From assembly GCA_025356475.1 (NCBI GenBank), contig JANXSX010000168.1, positions 1 to 64,000 on the forward strand: 64,000 nucleotides of DNA, in the 5' to 3' direction. Position numbers and translations under genes: made by a program. Numbering within the stretch: the first letter of the stretch is position 1; every line of letters starts with the position of its first letter. Of the stretch, positions 15,636 to 24,234 are shown piece after piece. The notes under the pieces were generated by a model. It saw only the letters and a list, made by a program, of their open reading frames with translations. It searched no databases and had not been told where the DNA came from. Source of the DNA: Isosphaeraceae bacterium. GTDB lineage: Bacteria > Planctomycetota > Planctomycetia > Isosphaerales > Isosphaeraceae.

Positions 15636-15980
15636 ATGCGACTACAGCGATTCCGAGTCCGCACCCTTATGCTGGCTGTGGCCGTAGTGGCCTTCCTCAT
15701 CTGGGGTGGAATGATGGGGGTGCGGTCATACGGCTACTATGGGTTGACGAGGATGTACGCCGAGCAGGAACGTAGCTGGCGGCAAATCGCCGACAGGCCG
15801 AACCAACCAGGGGGTCAGCAATTTCGTTTGCAGTGCGCCGAATATTTCGAGCAGTTGGCCGGGAAGTATCGCCGGGCCATGTGGCTCCCCTGGATGCCCG
15901 TCGCCCCCGATCCTCATGCACCTGGATATGATCTATGGCTAGAACAGGAGCGTCGGGCGAAAGAAGTCGCCGGCGAGTAG
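15636..15980 (+). CDS. Small single-pass membrane protein, planctomycete type
   Basis: 114 residues from the ATG at 15636. RLQRFRVRTLMLAVAVVAFL is the basic-then-hydrophobic start seen in many short planctomycete proteins. The rest is soluble and charged, with no recognised domain. The frame is open back to 15567 only because it runs through palindrome copy 4. The TAG stop (15978-15980) is the first bases of palindrome copy 5. Confidence 0.65.
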   Translation: MRLQRFRVRTLMLAVAVVAFLIWGGMMGVRSYGYYGLTRMYAEQERSWRQIADRPNQPGGQQFRLQCAEYFEQLAGKYRRAMWLPWMPVAPDPHAPGYDLWLEQERRAKEVAGE

Positions 15981-16030
15981 CACTGATGCTTATATTTTGT
16001 GACAAGGCATCAGACTCGAGCCGTGCGACT
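15978..16030 (+). repeat. ~53 bp palindromic element, copy 5 of 5
   Basis: GTAGCACTGATGCTTATATT to CTCGAGCCGTGCGAC. The inner stem is clearest here: CTGATGC against GCATCAG. It marks the right edge of the accessory island, just before the cysteine desulfurase 3' end. Confidence 0.75.
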
Positions 16031-16061
16031 TAGCGCCCTTCCTCGATCATCTCGCGGACGC

Positions 16062-17210
16062 TTAAATCACTCCGGCGGTGATCTCTGCTAATGCTCCGAT
16101 AAAGGCATCAATGTCTGCAACAGTTGTGAACGGGCTTGGGCTGAGGCGAAGGGTGCCATCGGGAAATGTGCCTAGCCGCTTATGGATGTAGGGCGAGCAG
16201 TGCAGGCCAGGACGGATCGCGATCCCGAAGCTGCTGTCGAGGATGCCACCCAACTCCTGCGGGGTCAAGGGCTCAGGAACGATCAGCGAGAGGGCTCCAA
16301 CGTGGGTGTCGGGATCCCACTTGCCGGCCACCGACCAGCCCTCGGTCGACTCAACCCACTCGACGACCTTGGCAAGAAGGGCTACCTCATGTCGCCGGAG
16401 ATTGTCCGGCCCTTGCGCGTTCACCCAGGCGAGTCCTGCGGCGAGACCGGCGATACCAAGTACGTTCGGGGTGCCCCCTTCGAGGAAGTAGGGATACTGA
16501 GTTGGCTGAGTCTCGCTCGAGGAGTCGCCTCCTGTGCCCCCTTCTCGCCAGGCTCTGAGCTTGGTCCGACGACCGACATAAAGGACCCCCGTGCCGGTGG
16601 GGCCATAGAGGGCTTTATGGCCAGGAAATGCAAGGAAGTCGATGGATGACGCCTTGAGGTCGATGGGGACCACTCCCACACTCTGCGCAGCATCGACCAG
16701 GAAGAGCGCGCCCGCCTCGCGGACAATCGTGCCGATGGCGTCGATCGGTTGGACCGTTCCGAGAACGTTCGAGGCATGGGTCAACGCCACAAGCTTCGTC
16801 TTGGGGGTGAGTGCCTTGCGGACATCTTCAGGGTCGAGGTAACCCCCGTGGGAGGCGATTCGCGTGAGCGTAATCGTTCCAGCCTTTTCGAGAGCACACA
16901 ATGGCCGACTCACCGAGTTATGCTCGAGGTCGGATGTGATCACGTGATCGCCTGGATTCACTGTCCCTTTGATCGCCATGTTCAGAGCGTCGGTGCAGTT
17001 GAGCGTGAAGATCCAGCGGTCCGGAGATTCTCCTCGGAAGAACTGGTTGAGGGTGTGGCGCGCGTCATCAATAGTTCGCTCGGCAGCGACAGCCATAGCG
17101 TGGCCAGCTCTGCCTGGGTTCGCCAGGCTGGTGCGAGCGAATTTATCGAGGGCTTGATAGACGGATTCGGGCTTGGGGAAGCTCGTTGCAGCATTATCGA
17201 GGTAGAGCAT
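16062..17210 (-). CDS. Cysteine desulfurase family protein (class V aminotransferase)
   Basis: 382 residues. PLP enzyme that takes sulfur from cysteine as a persulfide. N-terminal YLDNAATSFPKPESVYQAL, the cofactor lysine in FPGHKALYGPTGTGVLYVG, DAAQSVGVVP, and the catalytic cysteine in RPGLHCSPYIHKRLG near the C-terminus are all present. The form is SufS-like, in the subgroup often called cysteine desulfurase family protein. It lies downstream of a sulfur carrier and its E1-like activating enzyme, so donating sulfur to that system is a reasonable inference. A terminator separates it from them, so it probably has its own promoter. Confidence 0.92.
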   Translation of the reverse strand: MLYLDNAATSFPKPESVYQALDKFARTSLANPGRAGHAMAVAAERTIDDARHTLNQFFRGESPDRWIFTLNCTDALNMAIKGTVNPGDHVITSDLEHNSVSRPLCALEKAGTITLTRIASHGGYLDPEDVRKALTPKTKLVALTHASNVLGTVQPIDAIGTIVREAGALFLVDAAQSVGVVPIDLKASSIDFLAFPGHKALYGPTGTGVLYVGRRTKLRAWREGGTGGDSSSETQPTQYPYFLEGGTPNVLGIAGLAAGLAWVNAQGPDNLRRHEVALLAKVVEWVESTEGWSVAGKWDPDTHVGALSLIVPEPLTPQELGGILDSSFGIAIRPGLHCSPYIHKRLGTFPDGTLRLSPSPFTTVADIDAFIGALAEITAGVI

Positions 17211-17263
17211 CGGAACCCCTTGGACCAGGGTTGTGGTCCGGGAGGAGAGGAGAGGAAAAGGCG

Positions 17264-17287
17264 AAAAAGGGTGGCGTTCTCCACCCT
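17264..17287 (-). terminator. Intrinsic terminator of the thrC-sulfur carrier-E1 operon
   Basis: Read on the minus strand: AGGGTGG, a 6 nt loop, CCACCCT and then TTTTT. This is a compact stem with a U-tract, 48 bp after the E1 gene stop and 54 bp before the cysteine desulfurase start. Confidence 0.85.
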
Positions 17288-17334
17288 AGGTGAACGTCCG
17301 AATGAGCGGGCCAGAGCCGCCTTCGGGGGTCGAT

Positions 17335-18384
17335 CTAGTTGCCGACGAATTGGGCGTAGAGCGAGCGGGCCTTGGCGATATCATTGGTCCCTTTGATGAT
17401 CGCTCGACCGTCGGGAAATACGGTGAACTCGTGCCCATCGGTGGCGAATCGCAACATGTATGCGTTGTGGCGAACGTCACCAAGCGGCGAGAGTCGAATC
17501 GACATCTGTGCGAAATCGAGCTTGTCACTTCGGCGGGTCGCGACCTGGACCGCGTTACGACCACAGAGGGTCGTGGTGTGCGAGCCAAGGGCTCCGTCGA
17601 GCCACTCGAAGTTTTTGCGCTGACAACACGGGCAATCCACCTTGCCCAGAAGCCCAGCGATCTTGAGTCGACGGAACGACCAGTTCCAGAGATCGACCAT
17701 GATCAACTCATCATTGAGCGCTTTGATGTCTCCGCTCAGGAGCTTGATCGCCTCGACCGATTCAAACGAAGCGATCGTCGCAACAGCGGGGCCGAGCACG
17801 CCCGCAGTCTCGCAAGTCGGCGTCATTCCCGGAGGTGGGCTATCCTCAACAACACAGCGCAAGCAAGGAGTCACGCCCGGTCGGATCGTCATCGTCTGGC
17901 CTTCACTACCGATCACGCCACCAAAGATCCACGGCTTGCCCAGCTTCACCGCAGCGTCGTTGATCAGGTAGCGAGTCTCGAAATTGTCGGTGCCATCAAG
18001 GATGAGGTCGACGTCCGAAACCAAGTCGAGAATGTTCGTATGATCAATGTCAGTGACGACGGACTCAACCGTGATCTGGCTGTTGATCTTACGAAGCTTG
18101 CGGGCAGCAGCTTCGGCTTTGGGGAGGTTGTCGGCAACGTCGTCCTCATCGAAGAGGATCTGGCGCTGGAGGTTGTGGGTCTCGATAAAATCGCGATCGA
18201 CAATTCTCAGGAAACCAACCCCCGCGCGGGCCAAGTGGTTGGCCAGCACGGTCCCTAGGGCTCCGCAACCGCAGATGGTGACTCGCGAGGCCATGAGCTT
18301 GCGCTGGCCTGCTTCGCCGAGCGCGGGGAAACGGACCTGTCGGCTATAACGATCAATCGAATCAGAATCAACGGCGATGGACAT
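17335..18384 (-). CDS. moeB: ThiF/MoeB-type adenylyltransferase for a sulfur carrier protein
   Basis: 349 residues from the ATG at 18384; a TTG overlapping the upstream stop (18417) would add 11. Adenylates the C-terminal glycine of a MoaD/ThiS protein. Features: RYSRQVRFPALGEAGQRKL, the nucleotide loop GCGALGTVLANHLARAG, the ATP/Mg region DRDFIETHNLQRQILFDEDD, and two zinc pairs CLRC and CPCC. The region around CETAGVLGP is where the family carries its conserved cysteine. The last ~90 residues resemble neither rhodanese nor another known domain. Directly follows the carrier gene. Could serve molybdopterin, thiamine or cysteine/methionine thiocarboxylate chemistry; molybdopterin genes are absent from the window. 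Confidence 0.9.
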   Translation of the reverse strand: MSIAVDSDSIDRYSRQVRFPALGEAGQRKLMASRVTICGCGALGTVLANHLARAGVGFLRIVDRDFIETHNLQRQILFDEDDVADNLPKAEAAARKLRKINSQITVESVVTDIDHTNILDLVSDVDLILDGTDNFETRYLINDAAVKLGKPWIFGGVIGSEGQTMTIRPGVTPCLRCVVEDSPPPGMTPTCETAGVLGPAVATIASFESVEAIKLLSGDIKALNDELIMVDLWNWSFRRLKIAGLLGKVDCPCCQRKNFEWLDGALGSHTTTLCGRNAVQVATRRSDKLDFAQMSIRLSPLGDVRHNAYMLRFATDGHEFTVFPDGRAIIKGTNDIAKARSLYAQFVGN

Positions 18385-18413
18385 ATCCAGGTACTCGATG
18401 GGGCTGGGCGGGT

Positions 18414-18683
18414 TCAACCACCAGCCACGGCGGGAATGATGCTGACTTCATCTTTGTCGGCGACGACGGTCTCGAGATCTTCGAGATAACGAATGTCTTC
18501 ATTGTTCACGTAGACATTCACGAATCTGCGAAGATCGGTTCCATCAAAAATCCGTTCGTGGAGGGCAGGGTACTGCTTGCCGAGATCGGCGAGCAGAGCC
18601 CCCACCGTCGCGCCTTGGGCTTCGACGGTGTCATTACCACCGGTGTGGGGTCTGAGTGGGGTCGGGATTCGAATGATTGGCAT
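18414..18683 (-). CDS. MoaD/ThiS-family sulfur carrier protein
   Basis: 89 residues from the ATG at 18683, with AAGGA 9 bp upstream (a longer frame from 18776 overlaps thrC and is rejected). Beta-grasp protein ending in AVAGG, the diglycine that is adenylated and turned into a thiocarboxylate. VEAQGATVGALLADLGKQYP and LRRFVNVYVNNEDIRYLEDL match the family. Placement between threonine synthase and a MoeB-type E1 resembles CysO-like carriers of amino-acid sulfur assimilation, but no JAMM protease (Mec) gene is nearby. Confidence 0.92.
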   Translation of the reverse strand: MPIIRIPTPLRPHTGGNDTVEAQGATVGALLADLGKQYPALHERIFDGTDLRRFVNVYVNNEDIRYLEDLETVVADKDEVSIIPAVAGG

Positions 18684-18772
18684 CGAGAGAGATCCTTCGA
18701 AGAAAGCAATCGTGCGTCCTCGTCCTGAGTAAGACGAGGGACGTGGTTGATTCATCACAGAGTGGAGAATGA

Positions 18773-20032
18773 TCACGCACCAACGAGTTCGCCGGCTTCC
18801 GAGCCGACCAAGGCTTCGAACTCGGCCATATTCGGCTTGATCACAGGCGGTCTGCCGAGCTTACCGATGAGTGCTTCCTGCGTCTTGAGCCCATTCCCCG
18901 TGATACAAAGCACAGTGGAGCCGTCGCGGTCGATCCGCCCTTGGGCGATTAACTTTTGAGCCACAGCCAAGGTCACGCCACCTGCGGTCTCGGCAAAAAT
19001 CCCCTCAGTCTCAGCGAGCAATTTCATGGCGTCAACGATCGCATCGTCATCAACGTCTTCGCTCCAGCCGCCGCTATCCCGGATGAGCTGGGACGCGAAA
19101 TAGCCGTCAGCGGGGTCACCAATTGCCAGGCTCTTAGCAATCGTGTTGGGATTGCGGATCGGGCGAACCTTGAGGGCATCGGTCTTCACGGTATTCGAGA
19201 TCGGGTTGCAGCCTGTCGCTTGGGCCCCGAACATCTTGGTCGAAACCTTGGGAATGAAGCCCAGGGTCTCGAACTCCTTGAATGCCTTAAGGAGCTTGCC
19301 AATCAGGCTACCGCCCGCCATAGGAGCGACAACGTGATCGGGTGCTCGCCAGCCGAGATCTTCCGCGATCTCGAAGCCCATGGTCTTGGAACCTTCCGCA
19401 TAGAAAGGTCGGAGGTTGACGTTCACGAAGCCCCAACCGAACTTGAACGCAATTTGTGAGCAAAGTCGGTTCACGTGGTCATAGTTGCCTTCGACCGCGA
19501 TCACCTTGGCACCGTAGATCATCGCGCCGAGAACTTTCCCTTGTTCCAGGTTATCGGGGATCAGCACATAGGCTTCAAGGCCGGCAGCGGCGGCGTTCGC
19601 GGCGACACTTCCTGCGAGGTTGCCCGTCGATGCGCAACCGACGGTCCGGAACCCGAATTCGACCGCCTTCGAAAGAGCGACGGCCACCACGCGATCCTTG
19701 AACGAGAGTGTGGGGTGATTGACCGCGTCGTTCTTGATGTAAAGCTCAGCGATGCCGAGGGCCTTGGCCAGCCGATCCGCGCGGACAAGTGGAGTTCCGC
19801 CCACGTTGAGCCCGACAGTCGGCTCGCCGTCGATCGGCAGGAGTTCTCTGTAGCGCCACATATTGTGAGGGCGAGCGGTGATCGAGGCCTTCGTCAAGGT
19901 CGAGGCGACGGCTTCATAGTCGTAGACCACTTCGAGCGGCCCGAAGTCATCGGTGCAGAAGTTCAGCGGCGACTTCTCATAGATCTTGCCGCAGAGTCGA
20001 CACTTCAGACCACGAACGAGTTCCTCGGACAC
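18773..20032 (-). CDS. thrC: Threonine synthase (PLP-dependent)
   Basis: 419 residues from a GTG at 20032 with AAAGGGAG 8 bp upstream; an ATG at 20122 lies upstream of the leader hairpin and is unlikely. Converts O-phosphohomoserine to threonine. The N-terminus has a zinc-ribbon-like CRLCG and a later NFC; the PLP lysine is in NHPTLSFKDRVVAVALSKA, followed by ASTGNLAGSVAANAAAAG and MAGGSLIGKLLKAF. Long type with KTQEALIGKLG near the end. First gene of an operon with the sulfur carrier and E1 enzyme. This pairing could mean a paralogue acting on thiocarboxylate sulfur rather than canonical threonine synthesis, but the sequence looks like ordinary ThrC. Confidence 0.93.
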   Translation of the reverse strand: MSEELVRGLKCRLCGKIYEKSPLNFCTDDFGPLEVVYDYEAVASTLTKASITARPHNMWRYRELLPIDGEPTVGLNVGGTPLVRADRLAKALGIAELYIKNDAVNHPTLSFKDRVVAVALSKAVEFGFRTVGCASTGNLAGSVAANAAAAGLEAYVLIPDNLEQGKVLGAMIYGAKVIAVEGNYDHVNRLCSQIAFKFGWGFVNVNLRPFYAEGSKTMGFEIAEDLGWRAPDHVVAPMAGGSLIGKLLKAFKEFETLGFIPKVSTKMFGAQATGCNPISNTVKTDALKVRPIRNPNTIAKSLAIGDPADGYFASQLIRDSGGWSEDVDDDAIVDAMKLLAETEGIFAETAGGVTLAVAQKLIAQGRIDRDGSTVLCITGNGLKTQEALIGKLGRPPVIKPNMAEFEALVGSEAGELVGA

Positions 20033-20073
20033 CGGTATGCTCCCTTTGAGATCGTCACGATGCACCAACAACC

Positions 20074-20098
20074 TTATCCCCAGGACAAGAGGGGATAA
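20074..20098 (-). promoter_or_regulatory. Leader hairpin upstream of thrC
   Basis: TTATCCCC and GGGGATAA form a perfect 8 bp stem with a 9 nt loop, ending 42 bp before the GTG start and so inside any plausible 5' leader. No U-tract follows on the minus strand and no known riboswitch is recognised. Confidence 0.45.
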
Positions 20099-20560
20099 GC
20101 AAACGGTGCGCGACGATATCACACGCGAGGAACACGAGGGGCGGGCATGTATGTGCAGGCGGAAATGCCGATCTGTGGGGACAGACCGCTCATTGCCGTC
20201 TTATCTGTCCGAGCGAAGTCAGATTGAGAACAAAATGTTCCACAAATCTAATCGCAAGGAAGGAGTTAGCACCAGCATCTACCTAGATGGTAGACCGGTT
20301 GCTGTGGCGTCGTAGGGCCCGTCCCTCAGCCACTCTGGATAAGAGGCGCACCGAATTATGATTCACAAATCGTACACCGGGTGCGAACCGGCGTCAAGCA
20401 CCGGCCTTACCTTTCATGAAGCTGGCCTCGGAGAGTCCGACGGAAAAATGACGGGCAAGCGGCGTGATTTGCCAGTGGTCTCCTAGCCGAACATCTCGTC
20501 GCTCGGGTTATAATGCGGATGGATGATCCGCTCGCGCCTTAATGGCGTGGAGAATTGACA
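20099..20560. promoter_or_regulatory. Divergent intergenic region between thrC and putA
   Basis: No gene is supported. Visible features: a hairpin CCGGGTGC/GCACCGG at 20377-20404 and a perfect TATAAT at 20509-20514 with no good -35, the most likely promoter remnant for putA. GTGGAG at 20547-20552 is the putA ribosome site. Confidence 0.45.
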
Positions 20561-23500
20561 ATGACAACGATGCTCGCTCCGAAGACGACTGACCCGACGC
20601 ACAATCGTGTGCTCGCGCTAGGACGTGATCTTTTTGAGCGAATCGGTCGTGGCCCTTCCCCCTGGCAACGCGCCTGGTGGGACGACCGCCTGATGGCTCT
20701 GACCATGGACGATCCCATGGTCAAGATCCAGCTCTTCCGCTTCATCGACGCACTCCCCGCGTTACGCTCGTCCGACTCGGTCCGCCGCCATCTCGCCGAA
20801 TACCTCGGTGAGGCAGGGGACCGCGTACCCTGGTGGATGGATCTCGCGGTCAAACTCGCCCCTGAGGGGACGGTTCGCTCGGCTGCTCTCGCACGCGGGG
20901 CATTCTTCGGTGCCGAGCATATGGCCAGGCGGTTCATCGCCGGTTCCAATCCTGGCGAGGCACTTGGAACAGTACTGGCGCTTCGGGCGAAAGGACTCGG
21001 CTTCACTGCGGATTTGCTCGGCGAGGCTGTGATTAGTGAATCCGAAGCGGAAACCTATCAAGGGATCTGCCTGGACCTCCTCAAGGGACTGGCTCCGACT
21101 CTTGCTGAGGTCCCTGAAGTACCTAACCTCGACCTGGGCAATTTCGGCCAGGTGCCCCGGGTCAACCTATCACTCAAGTTGACTTCGTTGACTGCGCATT
21201 TTGACCCGATTCATGCGGAAGCAACGACGGTCCGCGTACTCGATAGGCTGCGACCGATCTTGCGGACAGCCCGCGACCTCGGGGCGTTCGTCAACATCGA
21301 TATGGAGCAATACGCGTTCAAGGACCTAACTTACGCGATTTTCCGGCAGGTCATGTCCGAACCAGAATTCCACGACTGGACAGACGTTGGGATCGTCTGC
21401 CAGGCCTATCTAAAAGAAGCTGAGGCGGACCTGCACTCGCTTGCCAAATACAGCCGAGAACGCGGAACCCCGATCACAATCCGGCTGGTGAAGGGAGCGT
21501 ACTGGGATTACGAGGTGATCCACGCTCGGCAGTCGGGGTGGCCGGTACCGGTCTATACCGAGAAGTGGCGGAGCGACGCCAGTTACGAGCGGTGTTCGAA
21601 GTACCTGGTCGAGAATTCCGACTGGCTTCACCCCGCATTCGCCAGCCACAACATTCGAAGCCTGGCCCACGCCATGGCTTACGCCGAGGAGCAGGGGGTT
21701 GACCCCCATGCCTACGAGGTCCAGGTGCTTCACGGAATGGGCGAGCCAATCGCTCGGGCGGTCGCCGCCATGGGTCGGCGAGTGCGTGTTTATACTCCTT
21801 ATGGAGCGATGTTGCCGGGCATGGCCTATCTGGTCCGCCGACTCCTCGAAAATACCTCCAATGAGTCGTTTCTGAAGGCGAGCTTCAACGATAAGGTCGC
21901 GATCGACCAGCTCTTACGTGACCCCGAGGAGACCGGTATCATGCTCGGCCTGAAACGTAAGCCCGCGCAGACTGAGGCCAAACCGGCCCCGACGCCATTC
22001 CGCAACGAACCGCTCACCGACTTCACCAGGCCCGAACCTCGCGTGAACATTCGTCTAGCGATCACCCAGGTCCGTAGTCAACTTGGGCGAACGTATCCGT
22101 TAATCATCAACGGGGTCGAGACGACGACGCAGGCGACTTTGGAATCAATCGACCCAGGCGATCGGTCAATCGTGGTCGGTCGGACCGCTCGCGCAACAGC
22201 CGAGCACGCTTCTTCAGCCGTTCAACACGCTCGCCAAGCTCAGCCCACTTGGGGTTCGACTCCCGCAGTGGAACGAGCCTCGGTGCTTCAGAAGGCCGCC
22301 GAGATTCTCCGCCGCCGCAAGTTTGAGCTCGCCGCCTGGGAGGTGGTCGAGTGCGCCAAGCCTTGGCGCGAAGCTGATGCCGATGTCGCAGAGGCGATCG
22401 ACTTCTGCGAGTTCTATGCCCGAGAGATGATCCGGCTCGACGAACCTTCCCACCGCGATGTCCCCGGCGAAACGAACCGGATGGAACATCTCCCCCGTGG
22501 AATCGTGGTCGTCATCCCTCCCTGGAACTTTCCGCTGGCAATCCCTATGGGGATGACGGTCGCCGCACTCGTCGCCGGGAATGCGGTGATCCTCAAGCCG
22601 GCGGAACAATCGCCCGTCATCGGCTGGCATCTCGTCCAGGTTCTCTACGAGGCTGGTTTGCCTCGCGAGATTCTCAGCTATCTGCCTGGGGTCGGCGAAG
22701 AGGTCGGCGAAGCCTTGGTCGCGAGCCCGGGAGTTGATCTGATTGCTTTCACAGGTTCACGAGCAGTTGGCTTGGAAATCAATCGCCGGGCAGCCGAGCA
22801 CCAGCCGGGTCAAGATCACGTCAAGCGTGTGATCGCAGAGATGGGAGGCAAAAACGCCCTGATTATCGATGCCGACGCCGACCTCGACGAAGCCGTTGTC
22901 GGCACGATCCAGAGTGCCTTCAGCTACAGCGGTCAGAAGTGTTCGGCCTGTTCCCGTGTCATCGTGCTTGACGAGGTCTACGACGCCTTCGTCGGCCGAC
23001 TCGCCGAGGCCGCACTGGCCATTCAAGTCGGACCGGCAGACGACCCTGAAACGACGGTCGGCCCGGTGATCGATGACGAGGCACGTGACCGAATCGCCCG
23101 GTTTGCCACCATCGCTAAGGCGGAAGGTCGGGTCATCGCCGAACTGAACGCGGGGCCATTGATCCTCAAGGGCTCGTATATCTCGCCCCTGATCGTCGCC
23201 GACGTCAATCCGTCGTCCGTGATTGCTCAAGAGGAAGTCTTCGGACCGATCCTTGCCGTGATCCGGGCCAAAGATCTGGATGACGCCCTCGAAATCGCCA
23301 ACGGAACCGCCTACGCCCTCACGGGGGGGCTCTACTCCCGCAGCCCCGTCCATATCGACAGAGTGAAGCGCGAACTGCGGGTGGGCAACATCTATATCAA
23401 TCGCCCGATCACCGGGGCTCTGGTTGACCGACAGCCGTTCGGTGGGTTCAAGCTTTCGGGGATTGGCACCAAGGCTGGAGGCAGCGATTACCTTCGTGAG

Positions 23501-23566
23501 TTCATGCTTTCGCGGACAGTCACAGAGAACACGCTTCGGAGAGGGTTCGCCCCGGATTCGGAGTGA
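20561..23566 (+). CDS. putA: Bifunctional proline dehydrogenase / glutamate-semialdehyde dehydrogenase (PutA, short form)
   Basis: 1001 residues from the ATG at 20561 (a TTG at 20555 is also in frame). The N-terminal half is the FAD-dependent proline dehydrogenase barrel: RLVKGAYWDYEVIHARQSGW, then YTPYGAMLPGMAYLVRRLLE. The C-terminal half is an aldehyde dehydrogenase: PWNFPLAIPMGM, EMGGKNALIIDADADLDEAV and the catalytic cysteine in SYSGQKCSACSRV. Together they oxidise proline to glutamate, passing electrons to quinone and NAD. Length is that of minimal PutA proteins, without the N-terminal ribbon-helix-helix repressor. Transcribed alone; YbaK-type gene is convergent. Confidence 0.96.
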   Translation: MTTMLAPKTTDPTHNRVLALGRDLFERIGRGPSPWQRAWWDDRLMALTMDDPMVKIQLFRFIDALPALRSSDSVRRHLAEYLGEAGDRVPWWMDLAVKLAPEGTVRSAALARGAFFGAEHMARRFIAGSNPGEALGTVLALRAKGLGFTADLLGEAVISESEAETYQGICLDLLKGLAPTLAEVPEVPNLDLGNFGQVPRVNLSLKLTSLTAHFDPIHAEATTVRVLDRLRPILRTARDLGAFVNIDMEQYAFKDLTYAIFRQVMSEPEFHDWTDVGIVCQAYLKEAEADLHSLAKYSRERGTPITIRLVKGAYWDYEVIHARQSGWPVPVYTEKWRSDASYERCSKYLVENSDWLHPAFASHNIRSLAHAMAYAEEQGVDPHAYEVQVLHGMGEPIARAVAAMGRRVRVYTPYGAMLPGMAYLVRRLLENTSNESFLKASFNDKVAIDQLLRDPEETGIMLGLKRKPAQTEAKPAPTPFRNEPLTDFTRPEPRVNIRLAITQVRSQLGRTYPLIINGVETTTQATLESIDPGDRSIVVGRTARATAEHASSAVQHARQAQPTWGSTPAVERASVLQKAAEILRRRKFELAAWEVVECAKPWREADADVAEAIDFCEFYAREMIRLDEPSHRDVPGETNRMEHLPRGIVVVIPPWNFPLAIPMGMTVAALVAGNAVILKPAEQSPVIGWHLVQVLYEAGLPREILSYLPGVGEEVGEALVASPGVDLIAFTGSRAVGLEINRRAAEHQPGQDHVKRVIAEMGGKNALIIDADADLDEAVVGTIQSAFSYSGQKCSACSRVIVLDEVYDAFVGRLAEAALAIQVGPADDPETTVGPVIDDEARDRIARFATIAKAEGRVIAELNAGPLILKGSYISPLIVADVNPSSVIAQEEVFGPILAVIRAKDLDDALEIANGTAYALTGGLYSRSPVHIDRVKRELRVGNIYINRPITGALVDRQPFGGFKLSGIGTKAGGSDYLREFMLSRTVTENTLRRGFAPDSE

Positions 23567-23575
23567 ACCTGGCGA

Positions 23576-24076
23576 TTAACCAGCTCTACGCTCGGAGCCT
23601 TTGCGTCGGCGCGGAGTGATGAATTCCGCAAACCGGGCGCTCTGGTGGGGTTCAACGCGTTCGTAATCCCCAAATTGCATCCTCAGCGACTCGTAGCGTG
23701 TGTTCGCTTCAAAAACGATGGATTCACAGTCCGCGAGGCTGGCGTCAACCATCGTCGTTAATCCGTAGATCGAGCCGAAGGGCGGCAGTGCGCCGGGCTC
23801 GCAGTCTAGGAATACAGCGGCAACTTCTTGCTCTGTCGCAATCCGCGTCAAGGCGGGAGGGTTCAAGACTGCGCCTAGCCTGGCAAGGTCCACGCAATGT
23901 GTCGCAGGTAAAACGCACAACACATACGACTGGCCAGCGCTGATGAGCACCGCTTTAGCGACCCCACGCCCCGGTACGTGGACCGATCGTGCCAACCGAG
24001 TCGCCGACGATGTTGGCGAGTGGAGCAGGATCTCAAAGGGGAACTGACGTTTCGCGAGATAATCTTGGATGGGCAT
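23576..24076 (-). CDS. YbaK/EbsC-type aminoacyl-tRNA deacylase
   Basis: 166 residues from the ATG at 24076 with GAGGAG 8 bp upstream. The family hydrolyses mischarged tRNAs such as Cys-tRNA(Pro) or Ala-tRNA(Pro). AKAVLISAGQSYVLCVLPAT carries the conserved lysine after the glycine-rich turn, and EPGALPPFGSIYGL fits the GxxxPFG substrate-loop signature. The C-terminal tail is basic (RRRKGSERR). Its stop lies 9 bp from the convergent putA stop. Confidence 0.88.
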   Translation of the reverse strand: MPIQDYLAKRQFPFEILLHSPTSSATRLARSVHVPGRGVAKAVLISAGQSYVLCVLPATHCVDLARLGAVLNPPALTRIATEQEVAAVFLDCEPGALPPFGSIYGLTTMVDASLADCESIVFEANTRYESLRMQFGDYERVEPHQSARFAEFITPRRRKGSERRAG

Positions 24077-24195
24077 CGGGGCGTCTCCTCTTCCAGACAA
24101 GGTCTTTCCATCACACTATATAACATTTAGGCGGTCTAGGTAATTTGTGATGCCGATTTTATTCAAAGGTTTATCAACGTTGCAGGACCCTTCCA

Positions 24196-24224
24196 TTGAG
24201 TTTCAATTGCGAAAAACCTATCAT
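24196..24224 (+). promoter_or_regulatory. rnpB promoter
   Basis: TTGAGT (24196-24201) and TATCAT (24219-24224) are separated by 17 bp. The predicted start, about 10 bp on, coincides with the first base of helix P1 of the RNA. Confidence 0.72.
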
Positions 24225-24234
24225 CATTGTGGGT

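Noticed and set aside
17290-18258. 322-residue plus-strand frame
   Set aside because: Antisense of the MoeB-type gene, whose motifs and terminator are clear.
20377-20460. Riboswitch upstream of putA
   Set aside because: A hairpin and a GGAGAG-like stretch vaguely recall a glycine aptamer, but the conserved core is not there.
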